Shown in pieces: positions 26,231 to 35,691 of a DNA stretch of 64,000 bases (positions are counted from its first letter, which is position 1; each line of letters begins with the position of its first letter). The notes beneath the pieces are model-generated. The model made no database searches. It was not told the origin of the DNA and saw nothing but the letters and a program-made list of their open reading frames with translations. The translations under genes and the position numbers were made by a program. The DNA comes from Tissierella pigra (GTDB taxonomy: Bacteria > Bacillota > Clostridia > Tissierellales > Tissierellaceae), in the NCBI RefSeq assembly GCF_009695605.1, contig NZ_VUNQ01000001.1, positions 1 to 64,000 on the forward strand, written 5' to 3'.

Positions 26231-26641
26231 ATGTTGCAATGGTTAAGTAGGAAAATGAAGAAAAGAAAAGGTTTTACTTTAGTGGAATTAGTAGTGGTTA
26301 TTGCGATATTGGGGATTTTAGCAGGAATTGCTGTACCAAAATTAGGATCATCAAAAAATACTGCCAAGATAGCTGCTCATAATACTAATATTAGGATATT
26401 AAAAAGTACAGCAGCTATGTATTTAGCAGATTATCCTAATACAGAGAAGACAGAATTAACAGAGGAAGACTTAAAAGACTATCTTGATGGAGAAAAATTT
26501 CCAAAAGTTCCAAGTGGATTAAAAAATGATGAAGATAAGCCTATAGATGAAAAATATACAATTACAATAGATGAAAAAGGAAATATAATTATTGAACCAA
26601 AGGAAATTACACCAAAAGAAGAAACCAATTCAGGTGACTAA
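26231..26641 (+). CDS. pilA: Major type IV pilin (PilA-like)
   Basis: 136-aa prepilin with a 14-residue basic leader, then cleavage at G-F and the class III signature FTLVELVVVIAILGILAG with the conserved Glu5. The C-terminal part is acidic and has no Cys pair, so no disulfide-bonded D-loop. Lies 100 bases downstream of the c-di-GMP riboswitch and is the first gene of the operon, as expected for the major pilin. AAGGGGGAAAAG ribosome site. Followed by a small stem-loop. Confidence 0.93.
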   Translation: MLQWLSRKMKKRKGFTLVELVVVIAILGILAGIAVPKLGSSKNTAKIAAHNTNIRILKSTAAMYLADYPNTEKTELTEEDLKDYLDGEKFPKVPSGLKNDEDKPIDEKYTITIDEKGNIIIEPKEITPKEETNSGD

Positions 26642-26643
26642 TA

Positions 26644-26662
26644 AAGGTATATAATATACCTT
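26644..26662 (+). other. Stem-loop after the pilin gene
   Basis: AAGGTATA-TAA-TATACCTT, an 8-bp stem starting 3 bases after the pilin stop. There is no T-run. Likely a 3' mRNA stabiliser or partial stop giving more pilin than downstream products; inference. Confidence 0.5.
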
Positions 26663-26710
26663 GAGATTTATATAAGTTGAAGTAATATATCAACAAAAGG
26701 AGCAATAAAA

Positions 26711-27469
26711 ATGGTTATACTAATTTTCCTATATGGATTATTAATAGGTTCATTTCTAAATGTGTGTATATACAGGATACCAAGAGAGGAGAATATTGCT
26801 TATCCAGCATCTCATTGTCCTAATTGCAATACAAACTTGAAATGGTACAATTTAATACCAATATTTAGTTTTATAGTTCAAAGGGGGAAATGTGGATACT
26901 GCAGGGAGGAAATCTCCTTTCAGTATCCTATAGTTGAACTATTAAATACTATTACATATTTATTTATCTATACAAAGTATGGTTTAACATTAGAATTTTT
27001 CTTTTATGCAGTTATTTTTTCTATACTTATTATAATTACCTTAATAGACTTAAAGGAAATGATTATTCCAGATATTTTAGTAATATTGATCTTAGTAATT
27101 ACTATTGTCTATAAAATATTTTCATACATATTATATAATAAATCACCACAGTTTTTAAATAGTATAGGAGGCCTAGTTTTATCTTCTTTACTATTTAGCA
27201 TAATTATTTTAGTTTCACAGGGTGGAATGGGTGGAGGAGATCTTACTTTAATTGGTTCACTAGGTTTTATCTTAGGAACCAAGAAAATATTTCTAACTAT
27301 ATTTCTATCCTTTATATTAGGAGCAATTATATCAGTTCTTTTATTAATTACTAAAATTAAGGGAAGAAAGGACCCTATTCCTTTTGGACCTTTTATTATA
27401 TTGGGATTTTTTATAACAGTATTTTGGGGAGAAGGGTTGATAGGTTGGTATTGGAATTTATTTTTCTAA
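26711..27469 (+). CDS. pilD: Prepilin peptidase / N-methyltransferase PilD
   Basis: 252 aa, about seven membrane segments. The N-terminal cytoplasmic loop has two CxxC pairs (CPNCNTNLKW and KCGYC) as in bifunctional prepilin peptidases. The aspartyl-protease sites are the first Asp in ITLIDLKEMIIPD and the second in GGMGGGDLTLIG (GxGD). It cleaves all the prepilins encoded in this locus. AAAGGAGC ribosome site. Confidence 0.94.
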   Translation: MVILIFLYGLLIGSFLNVCIYRIPREENIAYPASHCPNCNTNLKWYNLIPIFSFIVQRGKCGYCREEISFQYPIVELLNTITYLFIYTKYGLTLEFFFYAVIFSILIIITLIDLKEMIIPDILVILILVITIVYKIFSYILYNKSPQFLNSIGGLVLSSLLFSIIILVSQGGMGGGDLTLIGSLGFILGTKKIFLTIFLSFILGAIISVLLLITKIKGRKDPIPFGPFIILGFFITVFWGEGLIGWYWNLFF

Positions 27470-27525
27470 TTAATCCAAAAGAGCAATAATTATATTTATA
27501 ATCAAACCTAGGAGGTAAGATTATT

Positions 27526-28809
27526 TTGAGAAATAGAAAAGGTTCAACTATAGTAATGACATTAATTGTATTTACAGTATTGATGATATTTGGTATATCT
27601 ATTTTAAATCTTATGGTAAATGAAAACAAAATGTCATTATATCACCAGTATAAAACTCAAGCATATTACATAGCTAGGGCCGGAGCAGAAGCCGTTGAGG
27701 CTGCAATATTGGAGATGGATGAGGAAGAACTTGAGAAATTAAATGAAAAGCTTGAAGATAATAATAAGGTAGATGTTGAAGAAATATTAATCGGAGAAGG
27801 TAAGGCTAAAGAAGAATTAATTAAAGAAGATAATGTTCTGACTATAAAATCCATAGGAGAGGTTAAAGGAGTAAAAAATATTTTAAGTAAAATAATGAAA
27901 GAAGAACTTCGAAAAGGTAAGACTAAGATAGATTATGCAATTTTTTCATCTGGCGATATAAAACTAGGCAATGGAACTATAGAGGGTAATATTGGTACAA
28001 ATCATTCTGTGATTGTAGCAAATGGGAATCCAAATTTAAATGGGGATATTTATCTTACAGAGAAAGGTAATCTTTCAGCCCCCGATTGGTGGGAAAAGTC
28101 TTGGGTTAAAACCCATTACATTAAAAGTGGGAAGGAAATACATTATGAATCAATTAAGTTTCCGAGTTTTCCAATAAATAATTCAAATATTGATCTTATT
28201 CAGGGTGGAAGCAATCAAACCACAATATCTACAAGTAAAGATTATAATAAGTTTGAAGTAAATGCAAATACAAAAATATATATTGATAACACAAAAGAAG
28301 ATATAATATTAAAAATTAAACAGTTTAATTTAAATAATGGTCATATAATTTTATTAGGAAATAATAAATTAACGATATATGTTGAAAATATGGTTATAGG
28401 TTCAGGTTCCACCATCAACTATGAAGGTAATCAGAAAAATACAAATGTGTTTTATTATGGAGCCTCTAGATTGATAATTAGTGGGAATCAGAAGCTTTTC
28501 GCTAATTTATATATTAATAATTCCGAGTTGGAATTAGGTGGCAGTGGAAGTATAGTTGGAAATGTATATTCTAATGGAGGTAATATTTTTTTATCTGGTA
28601 ATTCTGACATAACTAAGGGATTAATATACGCTCCTAAGACTGATATTAACTTTACTGGTAGCGGAAAGGCATATGGTGCTGTTATTGGAAAGACTGTAAA
28701 TATATCTGGTGGGGGGAAAGTAGTATATGATCCAAATTATGTAGATAATTCAATAATAGGAGGAGAATCTACTGAAAAAATACTTTTTAAACCAAGCCAC
28801 TACAAATAA
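27526..28809 (+). CDS. PilX-like pilus assembly protein with beta-helix-like ectodomain
   Basis: 427 aa, TTG start behind AGGAGG. The N-terminus RNRKGSTIVMTLIVFTVLMI is a PilX-type membrane helix, followed by AYYIARAGAEAVEAAI, the conserved block of this family. From about residue 140 the chain is rich in Gly/Asn/Ser with short periodic strands (GNGTIEGNIG, GSGSIVGNVYSNGG, GSGKAYGAVIGKTV), suggesting a beta-helix or bactofilin-like surface domain. A second protein of the same design is encoded at 36244-37272. Function: minor pilin or tip component, inferred. Confidence 0.75.
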   Translation: MRNRKGSTIVMTLIVFTVLMIFGISILNLMVNENKMSLYHQYKTQAYYIARAGAEAVEAAILEMDEEELEKLNEKLEDNNKVDVEEILIGEGKAKEELIKEDNVLTIKSIGEVKGVKNILSKIMKEELRKGKTKIDYAIFSSGDIKLGNGTIEGNIGTNHSVIVANGNPNLNGDIYLTEKGNLSAPDWWEKSWVKTHYIKSGKEIHYESIKFPSFPINNSNIDLIQGGSNQTTISTSKDYNKFEVNANTKIYIDNTKEDIILKIKQFNLNNGHIILLGNNKLTIYVENMVIGSGSTINYEGNQKNTNVFYYGASRLIISGNQKLFANLYINNSELELGGSGSIVGNVYSNGGNIFLSGNSDITKGLIYAPKTDINFTGSGKAYGAVIGKTVNISGGGKVVYDPNYVDNSIIGGESTEKILFKPSHYK

Positions 28810-28819
28810 AGGCGATTAT

Positions 28820-29152
28820 ATGAAAAATAACAAAGGACTAACATTAATAGAAATAGTAATCACAATAGCCATAACTTCAATAATGGCTATTGCTGTATTA
28901 ACTATGTTCAATATTAGTATTACAAATATATCTGAATCGGGGAATAAAACAGAAAGGGTTTTAAGAATTAAGGAAGAAGTAGATGAAGAAATAATAAATA
29001 ATAAAGAAAAAACAACAAATACAGATAAAGTTAAAGTTACTATAGATGGTATTATTAAAGATAGAGAGGTAGATGGCAAGATAATAGAAATTAAAGATTC
29101 GGACATTAAAATAACGACCTTTGTTCCAAATAAACCTAAGTCGACAAAATAG
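28820..29152 (+). CDS. Minor pilin / prepilin-type N-terminal cleavage protein
   Basis: 110 aa. Leader MKNNKG then LTLIEIVITIAITSIMAIAV with the conserved Glu5, so it should be processed by PilD. A short acidic/basic soluble tail follows. PilV-like size. Lies 10 bases after the previous stop and 10 bases before the next start; part of the pilus operon. Confidence 0.88.
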   Translation: MKNNKGLTLIEIVITIAITSIMAIAVLTMFNISITNISESGNKTERVLRIKEEVDEEIINNKEKTTNTDKVKVTIDGIIKDREVDGKIIEIKDSDIKITTFVPNKPKSTK

Positions 29153-29162
29153 AGGTGTTATA

Positions 29163-29699
29163 ATGAAAAATATTAAATTTGACAATAAAGGACTTACGTT
29201 AATAGAATTAATTGTCACAATAGCGATTATGGGTATTGCTTTACAGATGATTTATTCCCTATTTTTTGTGGGAAATAAATCATTTAACTTTGGAAAAAAC
29301 AAGGGATTTGCACAGCAAAATGCAAGGACAGTATCAGAATTACTTATAAATGAGCTTAGAACTGCAAAGGATATAAGGTTTAATGAAGGAACAATAAAAG
29401 AAGAACATTTTTCATTGGAAGTAGATAATGAAAATTTAATAAAAAAGACTTATGATAGTATTGGAACAGAAGATGTAGAAAAAAGAAAAACCTTATTTAC
29501 AGATTTTTTAGAAAGTATAGAATTTAATTCCCAAGACACAAATGGAAATGGTATAATAAATATAACTATTAAGGTAGTGGAAGAAGGAAATAAAGTTAAT
29601 GAAATATATAGTGTGAATTTCAATATTCTCTTAGAGAATATATTAAATTATAAAGAAAATAATATTCAAAATAAAATTTACTACTCAAAATACAATTAA
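29163..29699 (+). CDS. Minor pilin (PilW-like prepilin)
   Basis: 178 aa from the ATG at 29163, behind AGAGGTG; the in-frame ATG at 29121 lies inside the previous gene. Leader ends NKG, then LTLIELIVTIAIMGIALQMI. The next segment QQNARTVSELLINELRTA resembles the PilW/PilJ-type minor pilins. It is longer than the neighbouring PilV-like protein. Confidence 0.86.
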   Translation: MKNIKFDNKGLTLIELIVTIAIMGIALQMIYSLFFVGNKSFNFGKNKGFAQQNARTVSELLINELRTAKDIRFNEGTIKEEHFSLEVDNENLIKKTYDSIGTEDVEKRKTLFTDFLESIEFNSQDTNGNGIINITIKVVEEGNKVNEIYSVNFNILLENILNYKENNIQNKIYYSKYN

Positions 29700-29735
29700 A
29701 AATCTTTCCATTAAGGAACTAAGGAGGTAATGCCA

Positions 29736-30800
29736 TTGAAGTTACCATCAATAAGTAGAAAAACTCTATCTATGGACTTTGGTTCTAAAGAAATCAAAGT
29801 TATAGAAGGGAAATATACAAAAGATAACGTACAAATATTAAAAGCTTTCACAATATCAGTAGAACCTCATTTTTATCTAAATGGAGAAATATTAAATAAA
29901 GATGTATTGGCCACAAGCATAAAAAATAAATTAAAGGAAAATAAAATATCTACTACTATTACATATGGTATTATCAATAGTTCGAAAGTAATTACTAGGG
30001 AAATAATCATCCCAAAGGTTTCTCTTAAGGAGCTTAAATCTGTTGTTAGTTATCAGGTAGCTGATTATCTTCCGATTAATATAGATGATTATGTGGTTAA
30101 ATATTTAAATCTAGGAAATATACATGAAGGAGATATGGAAAAGATAAAGATTCTTTTACTAGCTATACCAAACAATATTGTTCTAAGTCATTTAGAGCTA
30201 TTGAAAGATTCTGGTCTTAAGCCAGAAATTCTAGACTATCAAGGTAATGCCATAGCAAAATTATTAAACTATAATGACTTAGTAAATAGTGACTATAACA
30301 CTAGGGATTTAGTAATAGCTTCAGTAGATATAGGATATAGTAACTCTAAACTTACCATAATAAAAAATGGGAAAATAGAAGTAACTAGGGTTATTGATAC
30401 TGGAGGTAAAGCAATGTATGACAATATATTTTCATTTTTTGATTACTCCATAGAAGATGTAGAAGAGAAATTAGTTGAGATAAAAAGTTTAAATAATTTT
30501 CAAGATGAGTTTTCAGATAATTATAGATTATCAAACATTGTAAGGACAAGCTTGATTGACCTTTGTGAAAAAATAGAAGTAGTATTTAGATATTATAATA
30601 CTAGAGAAACAGGAAATATGATAAATTATATTTTACTTCAAGGGGGATTTTCAAACATTAAGGAGATAGACAATTTGTTTTCCACCTACTTTAATATTCC
30701 AACTATGCAGTTATCCACTTTAGATAAGATTAATTGGAGTGAAAATTTATCTAAATATGCCAATGCCATTGGTGGATTAATTAGGATTGATGAGGTGTAA
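29736..30800 (+). CDS. pilM: Type IV pilus actin-like ATPase PilM
   Basis: 354 aa from the TTG at 29736, 8 bases after AAGGAGG; an ATG at 29730 is too close to that site. Actin fold: TLSMDFGSKEIKVIEG (phosphate 1), VASVDIGYSNSKLTI (phosphate 2), RVIDTGGKAM and ILLQGGFSNIKEI (adenosine). It binds the cytoplasmic tail of PilN to form the alignment complex with PilO. Directly followed by pilN. Confidence 0.92.
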   Translation: MKLPSISRKTLSMDFGSKEIKVIEGKYTKDNVQILKAFTISVEPHFYLNGEILNKDVLATSIKNKLKENKISTTITYGIINSSKVITREIIIPKVSLKELKSVVSYQVADYLPINIDDYVVKYLNLGNIHEGDMEKIKILLLAIPNNIVLSHLELLKDSGLKPEILDYQGNAIAKLLNYNDLVNSDYNTRDLVIASVDIGYSNSKLTIIKNGKIEVTRVIDTGGKAMYDNIFSFFDYSIEDVEEKLVEIKSLNNFQDEFSDNYRLSNIVRTSLIDLCEKIEVVFRYYNTRETGNMINYILLQGGFSNIKEIDNLFSTYFNIPTMQLSTLDKINWSENLSKYANAIGGLIRIDEV

Positions 30801-30801
30801 G

Positions 30802-31383
30802 ATGAGAGACTTAAACTTTTTTGAAAGTTATATAGAAAAAAGAGAATTCAAACTAGATAAAAAGCTAATATATTTTTCTTTATTAAGCCTTTTTTTCTTT
30901 TCTTTAATAGTATATACAGTTTATTATTCAATAATGATTAGCAAAGAAACTAAAATAGTAAATACTCTTAAACTTACTGTAGAAGACCCTAATATTTTAA
31001 AAAAAGTAGAGGAAATCAAGGAAAAAGAAATAGAAGTAAATGAATTTAAAATGTCAGTTGATAAAATTAAAGTATTAGATAAAATCATTCAAGAAAGAGA
31101 TAAAATTGATGAAGTCCTTTTAAATAAGATCAATGATAATATACCAGAGGATTTGTTTCTTACTTCCCTTAGTATTCAAAATGGAGAAATTTATATAGTT
31201 GGTATATCCAGAGATAAATGGTCTATAGCAGAGTTTCAAAAAGGATTGGAATCTCTAGATGATTATGAAGAGATATTTGTATCTAATATTTCATTGCAAA
31301 ATGATTATTATAATTTTAGTCTGAACATTACATTAGGGAGTGTTGATAATGGAGAAATTGGGGAAGAAGAAACTGAAAACTAG
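30802..31383 (+). CDS. pilN: Type IV pilus assembly protein PilN-like
   Basis: 193 aa from the ATG at 30802, behind GAGGTG. The N-terminus MRDLNFFESYIEKREF gives the short cytoplasmic motif that PilM binds (compare INLLP in Gram-negatives). One membrane segment lies at residues 20-42 (LIYFSLLSLFFFSLIVYTVY). A coiled coil and a ferredoxin-like fold (DLFLTSLSIQNGEIYIVGIS) follow. Sequence match to PilN is by layout and position. It overlaps the pilO start by 35 bases. Confidence 0.82.
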   Translation: MRDLNFFESYIEKREFKLDKKLIYFSLLSLFFFSLIVYTVYYSIMISKETKIVNTLKLTVEDPNILKKVEEIKEKEIEVNEFKMSVDKIKVLDKIIQERDKIDEVLLNKINDNIPEDLFLTSLSIQNGEIYIVGISRDKWSIAEFQKGLESLDDYEEIFVSNISLQNDYYNFSLNITLGSVDNGEIGEEETEN

Positions 31384-32746
31384 AGAACTAACTAAGAATG
31401 AAAAATTTCTTTTAAGTATTTTAGTCACTATTTTAGTAGTTTGGGGAAGTTACAGATTTGTTATTACACCACTGGACCATAAGTTATCAAGCCTTAATGC
31501 ACAAAGAATAAGATATGAAGAAAAAATTGATGAAATAAACACTATTCTAAGAAATGAAGAGACTATTAACAATAATTGGGATATTTTACATAAAGAAAAA
31601 GAAAATATTATATCTAAATACTTTCCAAAATTAGACCAAGCTCAGATAATTTACTTATTAAATGATTTAGTGGAGAAAGAAACTGTATCTGTTGTAGATA
31701 TGAATTTCAATAGACCAAATTATGAAGATATTGGAGAATTTCAAGTGAAAAATATGGATATATCTATTCCATATAAAGGTACTTATGATGGAATTGTAGA
31801 TGTTATAAGAGCATTGAAAACCAGCCCTAGAAAAATATTATTAGACAGTGTAACTATGGATAGAGATAATGAGGGCAAACTAAACGGAAATATGTCTTTA
31901 AAGGTATATAGTTTAGATGGAATAACTAATACAGATAATGATGTGGTATATATAGATACTGAAAAATTGGAACAAAAGATTACTCCTTTTTCACCTTACA
32001 AAGATTATACTGATAGTATTATAGAAGTTGATACTCCATTAGAGGAGATAGTAGAAATAAAAGAAGTCAATCATTATATTGAAGAAACTCTATTGGATTT
32101 TGAAAATAGAAATATGTTTTTCTTACCTTCTCAAGAGTTGGTTAAAGGAAATGTAGAACAATCTACAAAATCAAAGTCTAAAAAATATTCCCTAAGATTT
32201 GAATATAATATTGTGGCAGTAGAAGAAGAAAATCGTGGATATATAGATCTTACTAGAAATAATATAAATATTAAATATCCACCACAGACCATAGGGTTAT
32301 GGGTTTATTCTTATGATTATTCTCCTGCCACTGTTGGGTTAGCTTTTAGAGGACAAATGGGAGAGGAGATATTAGTTTCTATTACTGAAGGAATCAGTTG
32401 GACTGGATGGAAGTATATAGAAACTAATCCACCAGAAGATTTAAGTTTATATCCATTAAAATTAGAAAGTCTATATCTGGAAATACCTAAAAATAGGGAA
32501 GATTATGGCGTGATTTTAATAGATAAGTTACAGGCTGTATATGAAAGAAATCTTGATGAAAATGGCAAAGATGTAAGTGTTGGTGATTATATATTCCATG
32601 TGGTAAAAGAAGGAGATACTCCAGAGAAAATAAGCCAATTATATTATGGAACTAGTAACTATAAAAGTGAAATATTAAAATTAAATGAATTAAAATCAAC
32701 TGATACATTACCCACTGGAAAAGTTCTGGTACTAAAAAAGAGATAA
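31349..32746 (+). CDS. PilO-like protein fused to a jelly-roll-like domain and a LysM domain
   Basis: 465 aa from the ATG at 31349 behind GGGAG. Residues 21-40 are a membrane helix. Residues 42-190 form the PilO coiled-coil and ferredoxin-like region (KYFPKLDQAQIIYLLNDLV; YKGTYDGIVDVIRALK). Residues 248-398 resemble the C-terminal carbohydrate-binding-like module of clostridial phosphodiester glycosidases (IGLWVYSYDYSP, ISWTGWKYIE, LKLESLYLEIP, GVILIDKLQAVY). Residues 414-463 form a LysM (YIFHVVKEGDTPEKISQLYY, then LPTGKVLVLKKR). PilO is normally about 200 aa; the extra modules would contact peptidoglycan or wall polymers. Confidence 0.8.
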   Translation: MEKLGKKKLKTRELTKNEKFLLSILVTILVVWGSYRFVITPLDHKLSSLNAQRIRYEEKIDEINTILRNEETINNNWDILHKEKENIISKYFPKLDQAQIIYLLNDLVEKETVSVVDMNFNRPNYEDIGEFQVKNMDISIPYKGTYDGIVDVIRALKTSPRKILLDSVTMDRDNEGKLNGNMSLKVYSLDGITNTDNDVVYIDTEKLEQKITPFSPYKDYTDSIIEVDTPLEEIVEIKEVNHYIEETLLDFENRNMFFLPSQELVKGNVEQSTKSKSKKYSLRFEYNIVAVEEENRGYIDLTRNNINIKYPPQTIGLWVYSYDYSPATVGLAFRGQMGEEILVSITEGISWTGWKYIETNPPEDLSLYPLKLESLYLEIPKNREDYGVILIDKLQAVYERNLDENGKDVSVGDYIFHVVKEGDTPEKISQLYYGTSNYKSEILKLNELKSTDTLPTGKVLVLKKR

Positions 32747-32758
32747 GAAGGTGAAACC

Positions 32759-34804
32759 ATGAGAAAATATAGTCTAATAATCTATACATTAGTATTTGTC
32801 ATATTATTTAGTTCTATAAATGTATTTGCGGATACTAATTCTGAAGATATTAAAAAAGCATTTGAAGAAGGTTTTAAAATAGGAGAGAAAATTGGCAAAA
32901 ACCAAGCACTAAAAAATAATATAGATAATAAATTTCCTTTCTATAATGAGATTAAACCTACTAGATATGATGTAAAGGTAGAAAATAATGATTATTTAAA
33001 AGGTAAGGAAGAAGAATTTATAGATAGTTTCATAAATGGCTATTTAGAAGGACATGAGAAAGGTTATAAAGAAAACATAAAATCAAATGATGATGGAACT
33101 ACAATAATTTATGGTTCGGAAGACTTTGGTACTATAATGGGTAGAATAGATGGGTATATTGCATACAAATCAGGAAGCAGGAATAATTGGGAAAGATATA
33201 TTCCTAGTGATAGGGAATTAATTAATATGTTTGAGCTTAATAGGGAATCTAGAGAACATAGAAATTGTTTTATAGATGACTTTAAAAAATCTTATAGAAT
33301 ATCCTTTGAAGCTGCATTCCAAGTGGCTAAATTGGGAGAAAGAGATTATTCATATGAGGAGGGGCTAAAAGATGGAGATGAATATGCTAGAAATTTAGCT
33401 GATTTAAATGCTAGAAAAGATTATTTACTAGGTCTTAGGAATGATTATAAAAGAAATATGCCTTCCAATAAAGAAATAATTACTATGTTTAATCTAAATA
33501 AAGAATCCGGTGAATATAGAGATGCTTTTTTAGCAGGATTTGAATTTGGTAGAAGTACATCTGGAGGTAAAACTGAAGGTGGATATATACTTTATTATAA
33601 CGATGCCTATAGAAAAGCCAATAGAGAAACTACAGAAACACCTGATTTAAATGGTGAAGAAGGCGGAAGAACCATAGGTAAAATGAAGGGCGAATATGCA
33701 GCAATTATGGATATTACCATGGATAAGACCAATTTATGGAGTAGTCATAAGGTAAATGATGAAATTATTATAAATGAATATGGACTTCAGTTTCAATCTG
33801 AAAATTATAGATTGGCTTTTATAATTGGATATTGGAATGAATTTATGAAATCTTATAATGAGACGTACAAGAAACTTCAACAGGATAGAAATAGAGTGAA
33901 AACCCATACTGAAAAGATTTCAATTGATGGCAAGGATAATATTGGTATACCAGATGATGATAAATTTTTAGTAGATATTGAGGCTGGAACTTATTATAAT
34001 GATGCTATTGTAACCATAGATAGTATACCGATCACCTATGTAAATCCTAATTCTACAAGACATACACAAGCTTCAGGAGTCTATGGATTAAAGGTTATGA
34101 ATCTAGCAAACACATTTGATAGAAATAAAAGGATTACCATTAAATTTAAGTCCTATGGTAATGATATTAAATATGGTATATACAAATATCATTATAATAA
34201 ATGGATTTACATACCATCAAAACAAGAAGGAGATTACTTAGTTGCAGATATAAACTTAAATAATATAGACTTAACTGGAAATATTTATTCTGTAAGAGTT
34301 GATAATGAACTGCCAATATTTCATGAATCTAGAGGACATTGGGCTAGAGATGAAATCAATACTTATGTTAAGAGAGAAATCATATATGGATACCCTGATA
34401 AATCTTTTAAGCCAGATAAGGAAATTTCAAGAGGAGAGTTTGTGACGATGCTAAGTAGATTATATGATTGGTATCCCCCATATGACTCTACAAATATTAT
34501 TAAGTTTAAGGACTATAAAGAATTTGGCTATGCAGAAAAGGCTATATCCTATGCAACTTACTATAAAATAGTAAATGGATATATTGATAATACTTTTAAG
34601 CCACATGATTCAATTACTTATAAAGAGGTTGAGATTATAATGTCGAGGGTATTAAAAAATAAAGATTTCAAATGGGATTATTTTGCTAATAAAATGATAT
34701 ATGAGAAAAAGGTTCGCTCAAGGAGTAAAGATAGTATGAATAATAAAATAACTAGAGCAGAATTCACATTCTTGCTGTATCAATTAAATGAGTGGCAATA
34801 TTAA
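32759..34804 (+). CDS. Secreted S-layer-homology protein with three internal repeats, in the pilus operon
   Basis: 681 aa. Signal peptide cleaved after about residue 24 (INVFA). Three related repeats of about 60 residues at 124-185, 202-265 and 304-369; they share a Gly/Tyr-rich start, an aromatic, then P-S-x-x-E-I-I-x-M-F-x-L-N-x-E-S-x-x-Y-R-x-A-F. A beta-rich part follows at 398-515, then SLH domains at 521-570 (SRGE) and 580-632 and a weak third at 638-678 (TRAE), which would bind pyruvylated wall polymer. It may form or anchor the pilus exit through the wall; inference from context. Confidence 0.78.
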   Translation: MRKYSLIIYTLVFVILFSSINVFADTNSEDIKKAFEEGFKIGEKIGKNQALKNNIDNKFPFYNEIKPTRYDVKVENNDYLKGKEEEFIDSFINGYLEGHEKGYKENIKSNDDGTTIIYGSEDFGTIMGRIDGYIAYKSGSRNNWERYIPSDRELINMFELNRESREHRNCFIDDFKKSYRISFEAAFQVAKLGERDYSYEEGLKDGDEYARNLADLNARKDYLLGLRNDYKRNMPSNKEIITMFNLNKESGEYRDAFLAGFEFGRSTSGGKTEGGYILYYNDAYRKANRETTETPDLNGEEGGRTIGKMKGEYAAIMDITMDKTNLWSSHKVNDEIIINEYGLQFQSENYRLAFIIGYWNEFMKSYNETYKKLQQDRNRVKTHTEKISIDGKDNIGIPDDDKFLVDIEAGTYYNDAIVTIDSIPITYVNPNSTRHTQASGVYGLKVMNLANTFDRNKRITIKFKSYGNDIKYGIYKYHYNKWIYIPSKQEGDYLVADINLNNIDLTGNIYSVRVDNELPIFHESRGHWARDEINTYVKREIIYGYPDKSFKPDKEISRGEFVTMLSRLYDWYPPYDSTNIIKFKDYKEFGYAEKAISYATYYKIVNGYIDNTFKPHDSITYKEVEIIMSRVLKNKDFKWDYFANKMIYEKKVRSRSKDSMNNKITRAEFTFLLYQLNEWQY

Positions 34805-35252
34805 TAATAAAGAATATAGTAGCAAATATGGATATACTCTAGTGGAATTACTAGTTGTACTAGCTATATTTGCCGTTGTTTTATCCATAGGAATACCTAG
34901 CATAAGGATTATATTTAATACAAATGAGAAAAAAGAACTTATGGAGTTTAAAAGGGATATTATATATGCTAGGAATAGTGCAATTGTAGAGAATTGTAAC
35001 TACACTTTACTCCTAAATATTGAAAAGAATAGTTACATAATAAAACAAGAAAATAAAACCATAAAAAATATTGAATTTTCCAAGGGCATAGTATTAAAGT
35101 CAAGTAACTTTGGTACTTCTATTTATTTCACACCCACTGGAGCTCCAAGCAAAGCTGGAACTATCTCGCTTTTAAATAGAAAAAAACAAAAAATTGATAT
35201 TACCATTAATGTAGCTACTGGAAAAGTAAATCTTTATATTAATAGTAAATAA
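34788..35252 (+). CDS. Minor pilin (GspH/PilE-like prepilin)
   Basis: 154 aa, start overlapping the previous gene by 17 bases with no clear ribosome site, so probably translationally coupled. A 15-residue leader ends KYG, then YTLVELLVVLAIFAVVLSIG with conserved Glu. The remainder (KKELMEFKRDIIYARNSAIVENCNYTL; FTPTGAPSKAGTISL) resembles GspH/FimT pseudopilins, which sit at the pilus tip in relatives. Confidence 0.87.
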   Translation: MSGNINNKEYSSKYGYTLVELLVVLAIFAVVLSIGIPSIRIIFNTNEKKELMEFKRDIIYARNSAIVENCNYTLLLNIEKNSYIIKQENKTIKNIEFSKGIVLKSSNFGTSIYFTPTGAPSKAGTISLLNRKKQKIDITINVATGKVNLYINSK

Positions 35253-35265
35253 AAGGAGAAGCATT

Positions 35266-35691
35266 ATGAAAAGAAAGGGTTTTACCTTAGTAGAAGTCAT
35301 AATGGGATTGTTTTTATTGGGTTTAATTTTTGCAACTATTTTGCCTATAATGAGTACTTCTTTTCTTAGATTAAATAATCAAAAAATGAGAATAGAAATG
35401 ATCCATTTGGGAGAAATGGTTGTGGAAAGGATAAAAGCCTTTAAAGAGGAATGTTCTGAATCTATAACTATATATGATGTAAATGTGGAGGATTTAATAG
35501 AAGAATTTAAAAAAGACAAAATCGTAGAAATAATTTTACCAGAAGATAAAAGTAGTGAAAGATATTCTTTAAAGATAATTAAAGATGAAAAATTCAATAA
35601 TTTATGGCTTTTATCGGTTTATGTATATCATAATAAAGAGGGAGAGATTTTAGATTATGTTGAATTTAAGGGATATATACCGAAAAAGTGA
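35266..35691 (+). CDS. Minor pilin (PilV-like prepilin)
   Basis: 141 aa. Short leader MKRKG then FTLVEVIMGLFLLGLIFATI with conserved Glu5; then a helix with EMVVERIKAFKEE. AAAGGAGAAGC ribosome site. PilV/GspI-like by position between the GspH-like and PilW-like proteins. Its end overlaps the next gene by 35 bases. Confidence 0.87.
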   Translation: MKRKGFTLVEVIMGLFLLGLIFATILPIMSTSFLRLNNQKMRIEMIHLGEMVVERIKAFKEECSESITIYDVNVEDLIEEFKKDKIVEIILPEDKSSERYSLKIIKDEKFNNLWLLSVYVYHNKEGEILDYVEFKGYIPKK

